Below, piece by piece: positions 52,636-61,114 of a stretch of DNA of 64,000 nucleotides. Below the pieces are notes generated by a model, which worked only from the letters and a program-made list of their open reading frames with translations, had not been told where the DNA came from and ran no database searches. Each line of letters opens with the position of its first letter. The first letter of the stretch is position 1. Source of the DNA: Tindallia magadiensis (GTDB lineage Bacteria; Bacillota; Clostridia; Peptostreptococcales; Tindalliaceae); contig NZ_FOQA01000011.1 of the NCBI RefSeq assembly GCF_900113635.1, positions 1 to 64,000 of the forward strand, written 5' to 3'. The position numbers and the translations under genes were made by a program.

Positions 52636-54369
52636 ATGACCAACAAAAACGTTGATAAGAAATACATGTGGGTAGATGGCCGTCGAGTGGACTACACCGA
52701 TGAAAAAAATGTGTTGCAGGTAGTGCGCAGAGCAGGAGTTGAGCTGCCTACCTTCTGCTACTATACCGAACTTTCTGTATTTGGTGCTTGTCGGATGTGT
52801 GTCGTGGAAAACGAATGGGGAGGCGTAGAGGCTTCTTGTTATACCCCGCCTCGGGAGGGTATGAAGATTAAAACAAACACCCCTAAATTGCAGAAACACA
52901 GAAAGATGATCTTGGAGTTGTTATTGTCATCGCATTGTCGTGACTGCACCACTTGTTCCAAGAATGGAAAATGCCGCCTGCAGGAGCTGGCCCTACGGTA
53001 CAACGTAAGCAGGGTCCGGTTTGACGGAGGAAATGGCTTCAGGCGTGATCATCCCGTTGATCATTCCAGTCGAGCTATCAGTCGGGATCCCAATAGATGT
53101 ATTCTCTGTGGTGACTGCGTTAGAATGTGTGATGAAGTACAAAACGTGGCGGTTATCGATTTTAAGGGAAGAGGTTCAGGCATGACCGTTAGTACAGCCT
53201 TTGAAGAACCCATCGCCAACACTCCCTGTGTAAGCTGTGGTCAGTGTGCGGCTGTGTGTCCAACAGGGGCTATATCCGTCAAGGATGATAGAGCCGCTGT
53301 GTGGGAAGCTATTTACGACGACAACAAACGGGTTGCCGTACAGGTGGCGCCTGCTGTGCGCGTAGCCTTAGGGGAAGAGTTTGGCCTTCCGCCCGGAGAA
53401 AACGTCATGGGAGAAATGGTAGCGGGTTTGCGGAAACTGGGTTTTGATGAAATATACGACACTTCTGTTTGTGCCGATTTGACAGTGATGGAAGAGGCGG
53501 CAGAACTAAGAAAAAGACTGAGCAGTGATGAAAATCTGCCTTTGTTTACATCTTGCTGCCCTGCTTGGGTTAATTACGTGCAAACAAAATATCCAGAATA
53601 CAAACATAACATATCTTCCTGTAAATCCCCTATGCAGATGTTTGGGGCTATATTGAAAGAACATGCTGAAAGCATTAAAAAAGTAGACGGTCGGGAAATG
53701 ATTAGTGTAGCGATCATGCCCTGTACGGCAAAAAAACAGGAATCCGCCCGTGAAGAATTTAAGCGTGACGGCGTTCCGGATGTTGACTACGTCATCACCA
53801 CCCAGGAATTGGTCCTTATGTTTAAGGAAGCCGGCATTGTTTTTAGTCAGTTGGAACCGGAAGCTACGGATGTTCCTTTTGGTATCAGCAGCGGCGCCGG
53901 CATCATTTTTGGTGTTACAGGCGGTGTGTCAGAAGCGGTGATTCGCCGGCTGATGGAAGACAAAAGTCGGGAAGCGATGATGGATATTTCCTATACAGGT
54001 ATCAGAGGGATCGAAGGTGCAAAAGAGGCAGAGATTACACTGGGCGAAAAAACCATCCGCATTGCCGTCGTCCATGGACTAAAAAATGTGGATGATGTGA
54101 TAAAAAAAATAAAAGCAGGTACGGTTCAATACGATTTTATTGAAGCCATGGCTTGTCCTGGTGGCTGTATCGGTGGCGCTGGTCAGCCCTATGCCCTGCA
54201 AAGAAATACTCGGGAACGTTCCGGAGGCTTATACAAAGCAGATAAACTATCACAAATCAGGCGCTCAGAAGAAAATCCCATTATCATGCCACTATATAGT
54301 GGATTATTGAAAAATAAGGTTCATGAACTGCTCCATGTAGAATACAACCAGCCTAGCAACGAAGGGTAA
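52636..54369 (+). CDS. hydA: [FeFe]-hydrogenase catalytic subunit HydA
   Basis: A 577-aa H2-forming subunit. N-terminal 2Fe-2S (Cys41, 52, 55, 68), His-ligated 4Fe-4S (His100, Cys104, 107, 113), two further 4Fe-4S (CILCGDCVRMC and CVSCGQCAAVC), then the H-cluster domain: TSCCPAW (305-311), MPCTAKKQE (361-369) and MACPGGCIGGAGQP near 510. The TSCCP form, with Cys after the H-cluster Cys, is that of multimeric NADH-linked enzymes. GGAGGG precedes the ATG, 3 nt after hydB. Needs HydE, HydF and HydG for the active site; those genes are next door. Confidence 0.96.
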   Translation: MTNKNVDKKYMWVDGRRVDYTDEKNVLQVVRRAGVELPTFCYYTELSVFGACRMCVVENEWGGVEASCYTPPREGMKIKTNTPKLQKHRKMILELLLSSHCRDCTTCSKNGKCRLQELALRYNVSRVRFDGGNGFRRDHPVDHSSRAISRDPNRCILCGDCVRMCDEVQNVAVIDFKGRGSGMTVSTAFEEPIANTPCVSCGQCAAVCPTGAISVKDDRAAVWEAIYDDNKRVAVQVAPAVRVALGEEFGLPPGENVMGEMVAGLRKLGFDEIYDTSVCADLTVMEEAAELRKRLSSDENLPLFTSCCPAWVNYVQTKYPEYKHNISSCKSPMQMFGAILKEHAESIKKVDGREMISVAIMPCTAKKQESAREEFKRDGVPDVDYVITTQELVLMFKEAGIVFSQLEPEATDVPFGISSGAGIIFGVTGGVSEAVIRRLMEDKSREAMMDISYTGIRGIEGAKEAEITLGEKTIRIAVVHGLKNVDDVIKKIKAGTVQYDFIEAMACPGGCIGGAGQPYALQRNTRERSGGLYKADKLSQIRRSEENPIIMPLYSGLLKNKVHELLHVEYNQPSNEG

Positions 54370-54384
54370 AGAGGAGGGGTATGA

Positions 54385-54639
54385 ATGACCATTATTCATG
54401 TGTGTGTAGGAAGTGCTTGTCATCTTAAGGGTTCTTATAATGTTATCAGTGCCATGCAGGAAATGATCACCCAGCACGGAGTGGGTGACCAGGTGGAAGC
54501 CAAAGCCTTGTTTTGTATGGATCAGTGTGGCGAGTCCGTATCTGTGAGAATTGGCAATGAAGAAGCCGTGTACTCGCTTACAGAAAACGAGGTTGAAGGT
54601 TTCTTTGCCGAGCAGATCGTGCCACGATTTAAAAAGTAA
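54385..54639 (+). CDS. Small NuoE-like 2Fe-2S protein of the hydrogenase operon (84 aa)
   Basis: A thioredoxin-like ferredoxin domain alone, with cluster ligands CVGSACHLKGS and CMDQCGESV. GAGGAGGGG precedes the ATG, 15 nt after hydA. It resembles the N-terminal domain of HydB and the C-terminal half of HydC rather than a bacterial-type ferredoxin, and may be an extra electron carrier or assembly subunit of the complex. Last gene before the terminator. Confidence 0.85.
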   Translation: MTIIHVCVGSACHLKGSYNVISAMQEMITQHGVGDQVEAKALFCMDQCGESVSVRIGNEEAVYSLTENEVEGFFAEQIVPRFKK

Positions 54640-54670
54640 ATAGCAAAAGATCATTTACGGTAAAAATGGT

Positions 54671-54707
54671 AAAAAGCCGCATTCCAACGTTGGAGTGCGG
54701 CTTTTTC
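54671..54707. terminator. Terminator of the hydrogenase operon
   Basis: AAAAAGCCGCATTCCAA pairs almost perfectly with TTGGAGTGCGGCTTTTT (one G-T pair) around CG. Symmetrical, so it could also end the converging hydEGF transcript. Confidence 0.92.
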
Positions 54708-54734
54708 TTAATGTGCAGAAGTGCTGGAAGTGCT

Positions 54735-54832
54735 GGGGTCAGGCTTGAATAATTTACTTACGTATTTACGGATCCAGGTCCGGATCCGAAGACAATAATC
54801 TATGCAGGACAGAGAGAAACGTCCCCGTGTCC
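54735..54832 (+). repeat. REP-like element, full A+B form
   Basis: A box at 54735-54762 (AATTTACTTACG variant) and B box at 54805-54832. Only 98 bp long, the shortest complete copy, located between the two converging hydrogenase operons. Confidence 0.9.
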
Positions 54833-54844
54833 GCCTGTCCAGTA

Positions 54845-56029
54845 TTAAAAGATTTCCGTCGATCTTGGGAGAATGCCATTTAGGTATGCAAGGATCACGC
54901 CGTAATTGGTGATGGGAATACCCTTCTCCAGACACATACTTACCCTGCTCTGCATCACTTTTCGGTTCAGCATGCAGGAGCCGCAGTGAATAATCAGGTC
55001 ATATTGACAATGATCTTCTGGAAAGTCGTGACCCATTTTAAAATCATACTTCAGTTCCTTTCCTACATGTTGGTTCAGTAGTGCTGGGATTTTCACCCTG
55101 CCGATGTCTTCGTGGGAATGATTGTGGGTGCAACTTTCGCTAATAAGGATGCTGGATCTTTCGTCAAGCCGGGGGATGGCCTCCACGCCTCTAAGAAACG
55201 CACCTAAATCTCCTTTATGGCGGGCGAAAAGGATGGAAAAACTGGTAAGCGGTATTTTTTCGGGCACCAGTTGATTTACTTTTCTAAAAGCCTGCGAATC
55301 TGTTACCACAAGATCGACCCGTTTCAGATCCTGCAGGGCATCTTCAAGCTCCGTGTCGCGCACCACATAGCTTTTAATGCCATGATCCAGGCAATCTCGT
55401 AGGAGCTGAACTTGGGGAAGAATGATGCGGCCTTTGGGTGCTTCTGAATCTATGGGTACCACCATGACGATGGTACTGCCATAAGGCAGCAGGTCGCCAA
55501 GGATCGGTGGGTCTGATTCTTCCTGTTCCAACCGTTGGATCAGGGCATCTTTGAGTGGCAGGATATTTTCGCCTGTAGATGCAGACACAACCATCGCATT
55601 TGGATGGCGGGATTTGGCTCTTTCCAGATCTGTGGTGTCAGCAGCGTCCATTTTATTCAGTACCGTCATATAGGGAATACCATGCTTTTTAAAGCGATTG
55701 ACTGCTTCGTGATAAGCGGATACATCATCATCGGTAATGTCCAGGACATAGATGGCAAAGTCTGTTCGGTGAAGGATCTGCATGCTTTTTTTCATACGCA
55801 GCCCACCCAGCTCCGTTTCATCACCCATGCCGGCCGTATCAATGAATAGCACAGGACCGAAGGGAAGAAGCTCCATGGATTTTGTAACAGGATCGGTGGT
55901 GGTTCCTCCGATAGCCGATACGATGGACACGCTCTGACCAACAATGGCATTCAGCAGTGAAGACTTGCCGGAATTGGTCTTGCCGTAAATCGCAATATGT
56001 TTTCTGTTGGATTGTGGGGTATGGTTCAT
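54845..56029 (-). CDS. hydF: [FeFe]-hydrogenase maturation GTPase HydF
   Basis: A 394-aa scaffold protein that carries the 2Fe precursor of the H-cluster to HydA. Small-GTPase domain with GKTNSGKSS (P-loop, residues about 16-24), GGTTTDP (switch), DTAGMGDE and LNKMDA. The 4Fe-4S site is Cys in SCTHNHSHEDIG and the HCGSC motif near residue 355. Third gene of the hydEGF operon, 9 nt after hydG. Confidence 0.95.
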   Translation of the reverse strand: MNHTPQSNRKHIAIYGKTNSGKSSLLNAIVGQSVSIVSAIGGTTTDPVTKSMELLPFGPVLFIDTAGMGDETELGGLRMKKSMQILHRTDFAIYVLDITDDDVSAYHEAVNRFKKHGIPYMTVLNKMDAADTTDLERAKSRHPNAMVVSASTGENILPLKDALIQRLEQEESDPPILGDLLPYGSTIVMVVPIDSEAPKGRIILPQVQLLRDCLDHGIKSYVVRDTELEDALQDLKRVDLVVTDSQAFRKVNQLVPEKIPLTSFSILFARHKGDLGAFLRGVEAIPRLDERSSILISESCTHNHSHEDIGRVKIPALLNQHVGKELKYDFKMGHDFPEDHCQYDLIIHCGSCMLNRKVMQSRVSMCLEKGIPITNYGVILAYLNGILPRSTEIF

Positions 56030-56038
56030 GGCCGCCTC

Positions 56039-57412
56039 CTAAAGGTATAAATCTCTTTCTCCGTTTTTAAGGTTTTCTAGGTTTTTAAGCGTTAGGTTCC
56101 GGATGTCTTCCCTTTGGATTTTCATAGTCTCCTGATGGATAACGTCCTCAACCATGGTCAGCAGCTCCTCATCTCCGTAATCCAGCACAAACTCCATCAG
56201 GGTCATTAGAGCGTTCGGTCCGCATATGTTCTGAATCTGACCAGACTTCGCCAGTTGCATAAACCGGTCGCCTGTTCTGTTTTGTCGGTAACAGGCGGTG
56301 CAGTAGCTGGGAATGTTACCGTCAGAAATAAGTTCTTTTAATACTTCCAGAGGACTACGATGGTCCGTAAGCTCAAACTGGTTCACTTTTTTTCCTGAAT
56401 CCGACTCTTTATAACCGCCAACACCGGTACAGGAGCCGGCACTGATCTGGGTGACACCGTAACGCAGAACCTCCCGCCGGATTTCCGGAGCTTCCCGCGT
56501 GGAGAGAATGATGCCGGTATAAGGTACGGCCAGCCGGATAATGGCTACTATTTTTTTGAACACTTCATCCGATATTAGATGATGGAAATGATCCAGCTCC
56601 ATGCCTTCGGCTTTTTTCAGTCTGGGTACCGAAATCGTATGAAATCCCACCCCGTATTGTTGCTCTAAATATTCATTATGAAGCATCAGCGCCAGTACTT
56701 CAAACTTATAATCAGCCAGTCCGAAGAGCACACCTGCACCAAAATCATCGATACCTGCTTCCATAGCCCGGTCAAAAGCCGTTAAATGATAATCGTAATT
56801 TCCTTTGAGCGAGTTGGGATGCATAGCTTCGTAAGTGGGTTGGTGGTAGGTTTCCTGGAATAGGATATAAGTGCCGATGCCTGCTTCCTTCAGCTTTTCA
56901 TAGTTTTCGGTGCTGGTGGCAGCGATATTGACATTGATACGCCTTATTTCACCGTTAGCGGTATGTGTTGAATAGATCGCATCCATGGCGTCCAAAACAT
57001 AGTCTATGTCACAGTTGACCGGATCCTCGCCCACCTCCAGCGCTAGGCGCTTGTGGCCCATTTTTTCAAGCAGTTGGACTTCGTGCTGTATTTCTTCACG
57101 GGACAGCCGGCGCCTCGGAAAAGCATTATCTCTCCTGTATCCACAGTACAGGCAATTATTCACGCAATAGTCGCTGACGTAAAGAGGAGCAAAAACCACA
57201 ATCCTGTTGCCATAGATCGACTGCTTGATCTCTCCGGCAATCTTGAAAACTTCCCTAAGCTGATCTTCGTCCTGCAGCTGCAGTAGAATCGCAATGTCCC
57301 TGTGATTCAGACCCTCTTTTCTTTGGGCTTTATCAAGCACTTCCTGGATGTTTTTTCTGGAAGCATTTTTAGCCTCATCCAAAAGGCTTTCAATATATTG
57401 ATGATTGATCAT
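56039..57412 (-). CDS. hydG: [FeFe]-hydrogenase maturase HydG (radical SAM tyrosine lyase)
   Basis: About 457 aa. Radical SAM cluster motif CVNNCLYC (CxxxCxxC, residues about 86-93). The C-terminal auxiliary cluster is CTACYR followed about 20 residues later by CGPNAL. It splits tyrosine to make CO and CN- for the H-cluster. ATG 57412 is chosen over TTG 57427: GGAGAGG lies 6 nt upstream and the ATG overlaps the hydE stop as ATGA. Confidence 0.95.
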   Translation of the reverse strand: MINHQYIESLLDEAKNASRKNIQEVLDKAQRKEGLNHRDIAILLQLQDEDQLREVFKIAGEIKQSIYGNRIVVFAPLYVSDYCVNNCLYCGYRRDNAFPRRRLSREEIQHEVQLLEKMGHKRLALEVGEDPVNCDIDYVLDAMDAIYSTHTANGEIRRINVNIAATSTENYEKLKEAGIGTYILFQETYHQPTYEAMHPNSLKGNYDYHLTAFDRAMEAGIDDFGAGVLFGLADYKFEVLALMLHNEYLEQQYGVGFHTISVPRLKKAEGMELDHFHHLISDEVFKKIVAIIRLAVPYTGIILSTREAPEIRREVLRYGVTQISAGSCTGVGGYKESDSGKKVNQFELTDHRSPLEVLKELISDGNIPSYCTACYRQNRTGDRFMQLAKSGQIQNICGPNALMTLMEFVLDYGDEELLTMVEDVIHQETMKIQREDIRNLTLKNLENLKNGERDLYL

Positions 57413-58458
57413 GATAATCCTCTCCAATCCAGATGATCTCCGCGAGCCATGTCTACTGTAAAACCGGCGCTGTTAATCCTATCCTCAATACAGACCCGGC
57501 ATTCAGCAGCTTCATCTCCTGTACAAATTTTGCCATCATAAAGGGCGTACTTGGTTCGCACCTTGGTGGGGGAAAGATTGGGCATAACAACGTTGGCACC
57601 TGCTTTTAGCCCTTTCTCACGTCCCAAGGGATCAATACTGCCCAGAGCCGTGGTAGCGGGTAGCAGCACATCGGGCAGCAACAGCCGAATGATGGCCAAC
57701 AGCGTCACAACATCCGTCAGGGAGCCGCCTTGTTCATGGCCCATCGGGGTGTGCTGATGAGGAATAAAAGGACCGATGCCAACCATGTGAGGTTTTAGCT
57801 CCTGCAAAAAGACCAGATCTTCGACGTAGTCCATTACGGTCTGGCCGGGAAGGCCTACGAGAAACCCTGTACCCACCTGAAATCCAATCTTCTTAAGATC
57901 CTGAAGGCATTTTATCCGGTCATCCAGATTCATGCCAGGGTGCATTTTTTCATAAAGACGCCTTGAAGCGGTTTCATGGCGCAATAGGTAACGGCTGGCA
58001 CCTGCATCATAAAATTTCTGGTAAGACTCCCTAGCCTTCTCGCCAATGGACAGGGTAATCGCACACTCAGGATACTGCTCTTTGATACTCTCCAGTATTT
58101 CAACGATCCTTTCATCGGTGAAGTAATTGTCTTCGCCGCCTTGCAGCACAAAGGTTTGAAAACCAAGTTCGCTGCCAATTCGGCAGCAGTCCAGAATTTC
58201 TTCGAGAGACAGCCTATATCTTTCGGCCCGTGGGTTTTCACTTCGTATGCCACAGTAGTTGCAGTTCCGGCGGCAGTAGCTGGTAAACTCAATAAGTCCT
58301 CGCATATAGACACTGTCTCCATACCGGTGCATCCTTGTGGCGTGAGCTTTCTTAATCAGATGATCTCGGGAAGAGGATTCCATGCCCGTAAGCAATTGGA
58401 CGAGCTCCTCTTTAGAGAGGGTGTTATTTCTATAAAGCTTCTCAACCAGATCAATCAT
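57409..58458 (-). CDS. hydE: [FeFe]-hydrogenase maturase HydE (radical SAM)
   Basis: A 349-aa radical SAM enzyme with CRRNCNYCG (CxxxCxxC, residues about 62-69), FVLQGGEDNYF and TGFLVGLPGQT. It acts with HydG and HydF in assembling the azadithiolate bridge. First gene of the maturation operon; AAAGAGG precedes the ATG. Overlaps hydG by 4 nt. The promoter upstream carries a Rex-like operator. Confidence 0.95.
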   Translation of the reverse strand: MIDLVEKLYRNNTLSKEELVQLLTGMESSSRDHLIKKAHATRMHRYGDSVYMRGLIEFTSYCRRNCNYCGIRSENPRAERYRLSLEEILDCCRIGSELGFQTFVLQGGEDNYFTDERIVEILESIKEQYPECAITLSIGEKARESYQKFYDAGASRYLLRHETASRRLYEKMHPGMNLDDRIKCLQDLKKIGFQVGTGFLVGLPGQTVMDYVEDLVFLQELKPHMVGIGPFIPHQHTPMGHEQGGSLTDVVTLLAIIRLLLPDVLLPATTALGSIDPLGREKGLKAGANVVMPNLSPTKVRTKYALYDGKICTGDEAAECRVCIEDRINSAGFTVDMARGDHLDWRGLS

Positions 58459-58531
58459 GCTTTAACCTCTTTCCTTGATATTGACGTTAAACAACAGATG
58501 TTTAATAAAAGCCTTCAATGAAACGATATAT

Positions 58532-58568
58532 TTGTTAATATTTTATCAATATAATAACAGAGCGTCAA
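58532..58568 (-). promoter_or_regulatory. Sigma-A promoter with Rex-like operator for hydEGF
   Basis: Minus strand: TTGACG (58563-58568), 17 nt, TAAAAT (58540-58545). TTGTTAATATTTTATCAA (58532-58549) matches the Rex consensus except for one base and covers the -10. Same arrangement as ahead of hydC. Confidence 0.7.
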
Positions 58569-58585
58569 GGTACTGGACATTGGGT

Positions 58586-58632
58586 GGGGTCAGGCTTGTT
58601 GGGTGGGGTCAGGCTTGAATAATTTACTTACG
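58586..58632 (+). repeat. REP-like A box preceded by a partial copy
   Basis: A 14-nt start of the A box (58586-58599) is repeated in tandem, with TTGGGT between, by a full A box (58605-58632). Together they form the left boundary of the RAYT gene. Confidence 0.88.
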
Positions 58633-58659
58633 GATGATAAAATGACTACGGTGATGCAA

Positions 58660-59592
58660 ATGGCGAGAAAACCAAGAATTCATTATCCTGGCGCACTATA
58701 TCATGTAATGGCGAAAGGGAATAATGGAGAAGAAGTACTAAAGGATGAAATAGATAAAAAAAAGTATTTGGAAATAATAGAAAGATATAAGGAAAAGCAG
58801 GACTTTACCCTGTACGCCTACTGTATTATGGACAATCATGTTCACTTGTTGATCCAGGTGGCTGATACGCCACTTTCGCAGATAATGCAGCGAATCCAGC
58901 AGGTATATACTCAGTGGTTCAACAAAAGACAAAAGCGGACCGGGCATGTATTTCAGCAGCGATATAAAGCCTTGTTATGCGATAAAGACAATTACTTACT
59001 CCAATTAGTAAAATACATCCACCTCAATCCCGTTAAGGGAAACCTTGCGGGAGGAATCCTGTACCCTTGGAGTAGCCATCGATTCTACCTTGGAAAGAAA
59101 GGCAACTTAGTTAACACTACTTACGTTCTAAGTCTGTTTTCGCAAAAGAAAAAGGAAGCCGTAGACCAATACCTGAAATTTCTTAATCAAAAAGATATAA
59201 ATACAGGTGAAGGTGTCAATGCAGGTACAGCTATAAATACAGAAATAAAATATCTGAATGCCGATGATCTGCTACCCTCTCAACTACCAGCAAAAAAGGT
59301 CGAAGAAGACGCCGTAGAAACAATCAGTATTGATCGAATCATAGAAACCGTAGCTGAAAATGAAGAAATCCTTATCAGCGATATTAGCAGGAAGACACGA
59401 AAGCAAAAAATATCAGATATTCGCAAAGCAATTGTTCTTTTAAACGATAAATACAGCGAAGCGAGCAATATACAACTGTCTGAGAAACTGAACGTATCAC
59501 CTTCGATGATATCAAAAATAAAGTCACAGGATGGTCCACAATCAGACGGCGTTGAAAAAATAATGGATAGATGGGAAAAGGAGAATAAGTGA
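58660..59592 (+). CDS. REP-associated tyrosine transposase (RAYT, Y1_Tnp family)
   Basis: About 310 aa. The HUH motif is HVHLLIQV, the catalytic Tyr lies in LLQLVKYIHLNPVKG, and MARKPRIHYPGALYHVMAKGN at the start is typical. The C-terminal 110 residues add a helix-turn-helix (IQLSEKLNVSPSMISKIK). The frame is open leftward into the REP box (GTG 58603), but ATG 58660 begins the conserved part. The stop lies inside the inverted A box. It nicks and joins single-stranded DNA and is the likely mover of the repeats here. Confidence 0.93.
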   Translation: MARKPRIHYPGALYHVMAKGNNGEEVLKDEIDKKKYLEIIERYKEKQDFTLYAYCIMDNHVHLLIQVADTPLSQIMQRIQQVYTQWFNKRQKRTGHVFQQRYKALLCDKDNYLLQLVKYIHLNPVKGNLAGGILYPWSSHRFYLGKKGNLVNTTYVLSLFSQKKKEAVDQYLKFLNQKDINTGEGVNAGTAINTEIKYLNADDLLPSQLPAKKVEEDAVETISIDRIIETVAENEEILISDISRKTRKQKISDIRKAIVLLNDKYSEASNIQLSEKLNVSPSMISKIKSQDGPQSDGVEKIMDRWEKENK

Positions 59593-59642
59593 ATTATTCA
59601 AGCCTGACCCCAACAGTAACCCCGGGACGAGGCGACTCGTCC
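59584..59642 (-). repeat. Inverted REP-like A box and hairpin after RAYT
   Basis: Inverted A box at 59584-59611 supplies the RAYT stop codon. The hairpin GGACGAG-GCGA-CTCGTCC (59625-59642) follows, then TGTTTTTATG, so this may also end the transcript. With 58605-58632 it gives the RAYT gene terminal inverted repeats. Confidence 0.88.
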
Positions 59643-59870
59643 TGTTTTTATGTGTTTTTATGTATGTATAAGAAATACCTGAGAATAAAAATCTGTCAAG
59701 GCAGAGGGATTTTGCAAAATTTTTGAGGATTATGCCTTCAAAAGGGGTAATTTGAGAAAAGGAATCAAATCAGTAGGCGATACTTAAGAAAGTAGGGACA
59801 AAAGAAACTCAATCATTGATTGTATGTATTGAAATATAGTGGATGGATGGCAACAGAAGCATAACGGAAG
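59643..59870. other. Spacer between two inverted REP boxes
   Basis: No gene seen. AT-rich, with GTTTTTATGTGTTTTTATGTATG near 59643. The region joins the two minus-oriented repeats. Confidence 0.45.
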
Positions 59871-59898
59871 AATAAGTGAATTATTCAAGCCTGACCCC
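59871..59898 (-). repeat. Inverted REP-like A box
   Basis: AATAAGTGAATTATTCAAGC..., the inverted 28-mer, 26 nt before the start of the binding-protein gene. A GTG at 59876 inside it would give a false N-terminal extension of that gene. Confidence 0.88.
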
Positions 59899-59923
59899 AC
59901 AAGGACCACAAGGAGATAGGAAT

Positions 59924-61114
59924 ATGAGGATACGCATTACAGGATTATTTATTATTTGCATGATGATCATTTTTATTAGCATCAATATTAGTGGCTGCAA
60001 TCAGACGCCAACTCACCAGGCGGAGATTCTCTTTATTACAAAAGATCAGTCAGATACCAGAAGCCTGAATCCGACAAGGATGGAAGTGGCGGCCGCTATG
60101 GCACTAGAGTCTTGTCGGAATGAAAATAAAGAGGCGAAAAACATTCATCATCATTTTATCCGATATACTGGTGACGAAGAAGAAGGATACCATAAAGCGA
60201 AAGCCTATCTGGAGTCAAATCAGTCTGTAGTGGCATTGGTGGGAGATTTTAACTCCGTTGGGACAGAATACGTTGCCCGCCTGGCAGAAGAGTTCCAATT
60301 GCCTCACCTGTCCTTTTTTGCAACGGATATCCGTATTTTTGAGGAGCATCCACAAAGTTATTCTTACCGCAGCCAGATGAGTCATGAAACCACTGATTTA
60401 ATAGCGATGGCTTCTTATAGGCTGAATAAGCCCTACAAGTTGAATAAGCTTGATAAATCTAAGGTAGCGGTACTTTATAATGATTTAAGCAATATTGAAG
60501 CACGGTGGTTGGAATTTGAATCACTGGCTCCTGCCCATGGGATTCAGGTAGTTGAAAAAAGGCAGGTAAGCCGAGAAGAGAGAGATTTTCGACCTGTATT
60601 GGCAGCATATAAAGAGCTGGAGCAGGATGTGGACAGCATCATACTCTTTCTTTCCTCCGGTCAACTTGAACATTTTTTGCAGCAGGCAAATAGAGAAGAA
60701 ATTGCAACACCTATTATTGCCTCACCCGTTACTTTTTCGCCGGAAACAGCTACGGAGCTTCCAAGGCTGAATATGCCCTTTTACAGTACGGTACAGGAAA
60801 TTTATATGAATCTTCAACAAGGAGAAGACGAGATGTTAGAAGGTTTTGCTAATGCTTATCGGGTGTATGTCGGCTACCACCAGATGGACGGACTGGGACC
60901 TTGGATTTATGACGGAGTAAGGCTGATCCACGAATTGACCCTTCAGAAACGAAGACCAATGGAAATCAAAGAAGCATTAGATCAATATCATGAAAAAAGA
61001 ATGATTGGCCAGTTATCCTTTGACAAAAATGGCCTGATTAAAGAAAGTACTTATGTGAAAGTATTCATCGAAGACGGGTGTCTAAAGGAGATAAAGGATG
61101 AAGAAAATCATTAA
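59924..61114 (+). CDS. Periplasmic-binding-protein lipoprotein, probable sensor for the next kinase
   Basis: A 396-aa type I binding protein of the Leu/Ile/Val (LivK)-like group. Signal peptide with lipobox ISGC (Cys at about residue 25). The mature protein shows the two-lobe fold pattern (VALVGDFNSVGTEYVARLAE and LPHLSFFATD). AAGGAGATAGG precedes ATG 59924. It overlaps the histidine kinase gene by 17 nt, and no permease or ATPase is nearby, so it is more likely an extracellular sensor than a transporter part. Ligand unknown. Confidence 0.8.
   Translation: MRIRITGLFIICMMIIFISINISGCNQTPTHQAEILFITKDQSDTRSLNPTRMEVAAAMALESCRNENKEAKNIHHHFIRYTGDEEEGYHKAKAYLESNQSVVALVGDFNSVGTEYVARLAEEFQLPHLSFFATDIRIFEEHPQSYSYRSQMSHETTDLIAMASYRLNKPYKLNKLDKSKVAVLYNDLSNIEARWLEFESLAPAHGIQVVEKRQVSREERDFRPVLAAYKELEQDVDSIILFLSSGQLEHFLQQANREEIATPIIASPVTFSPETATELPRLNMPFYSTVQEIYMNLQQGEDEMLEGFANAYRVYVGYHQMDGLGPWIYDGVRLIHELTLQKRRPMEIKEALDQYHEKRMIGQLSFDKNGLIKESTYVKVFIEDGCLKEIKDEENH

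Noticed and set aside
58603-58659. N-terminal extension of RAYT starting at the GTG in the repeat
   Set aside because: The added residues come only from the A box and leader; the conserved family start is MARKPRI at 58660.
59876-59923. N-terminal extension of the binding protein from the inverted repeat
   Set aside because: It would place 16 repeat-derived residues before a normal lipoprotein signal peptide; AAGGAG just ahead of ATG 59924 decides the start.
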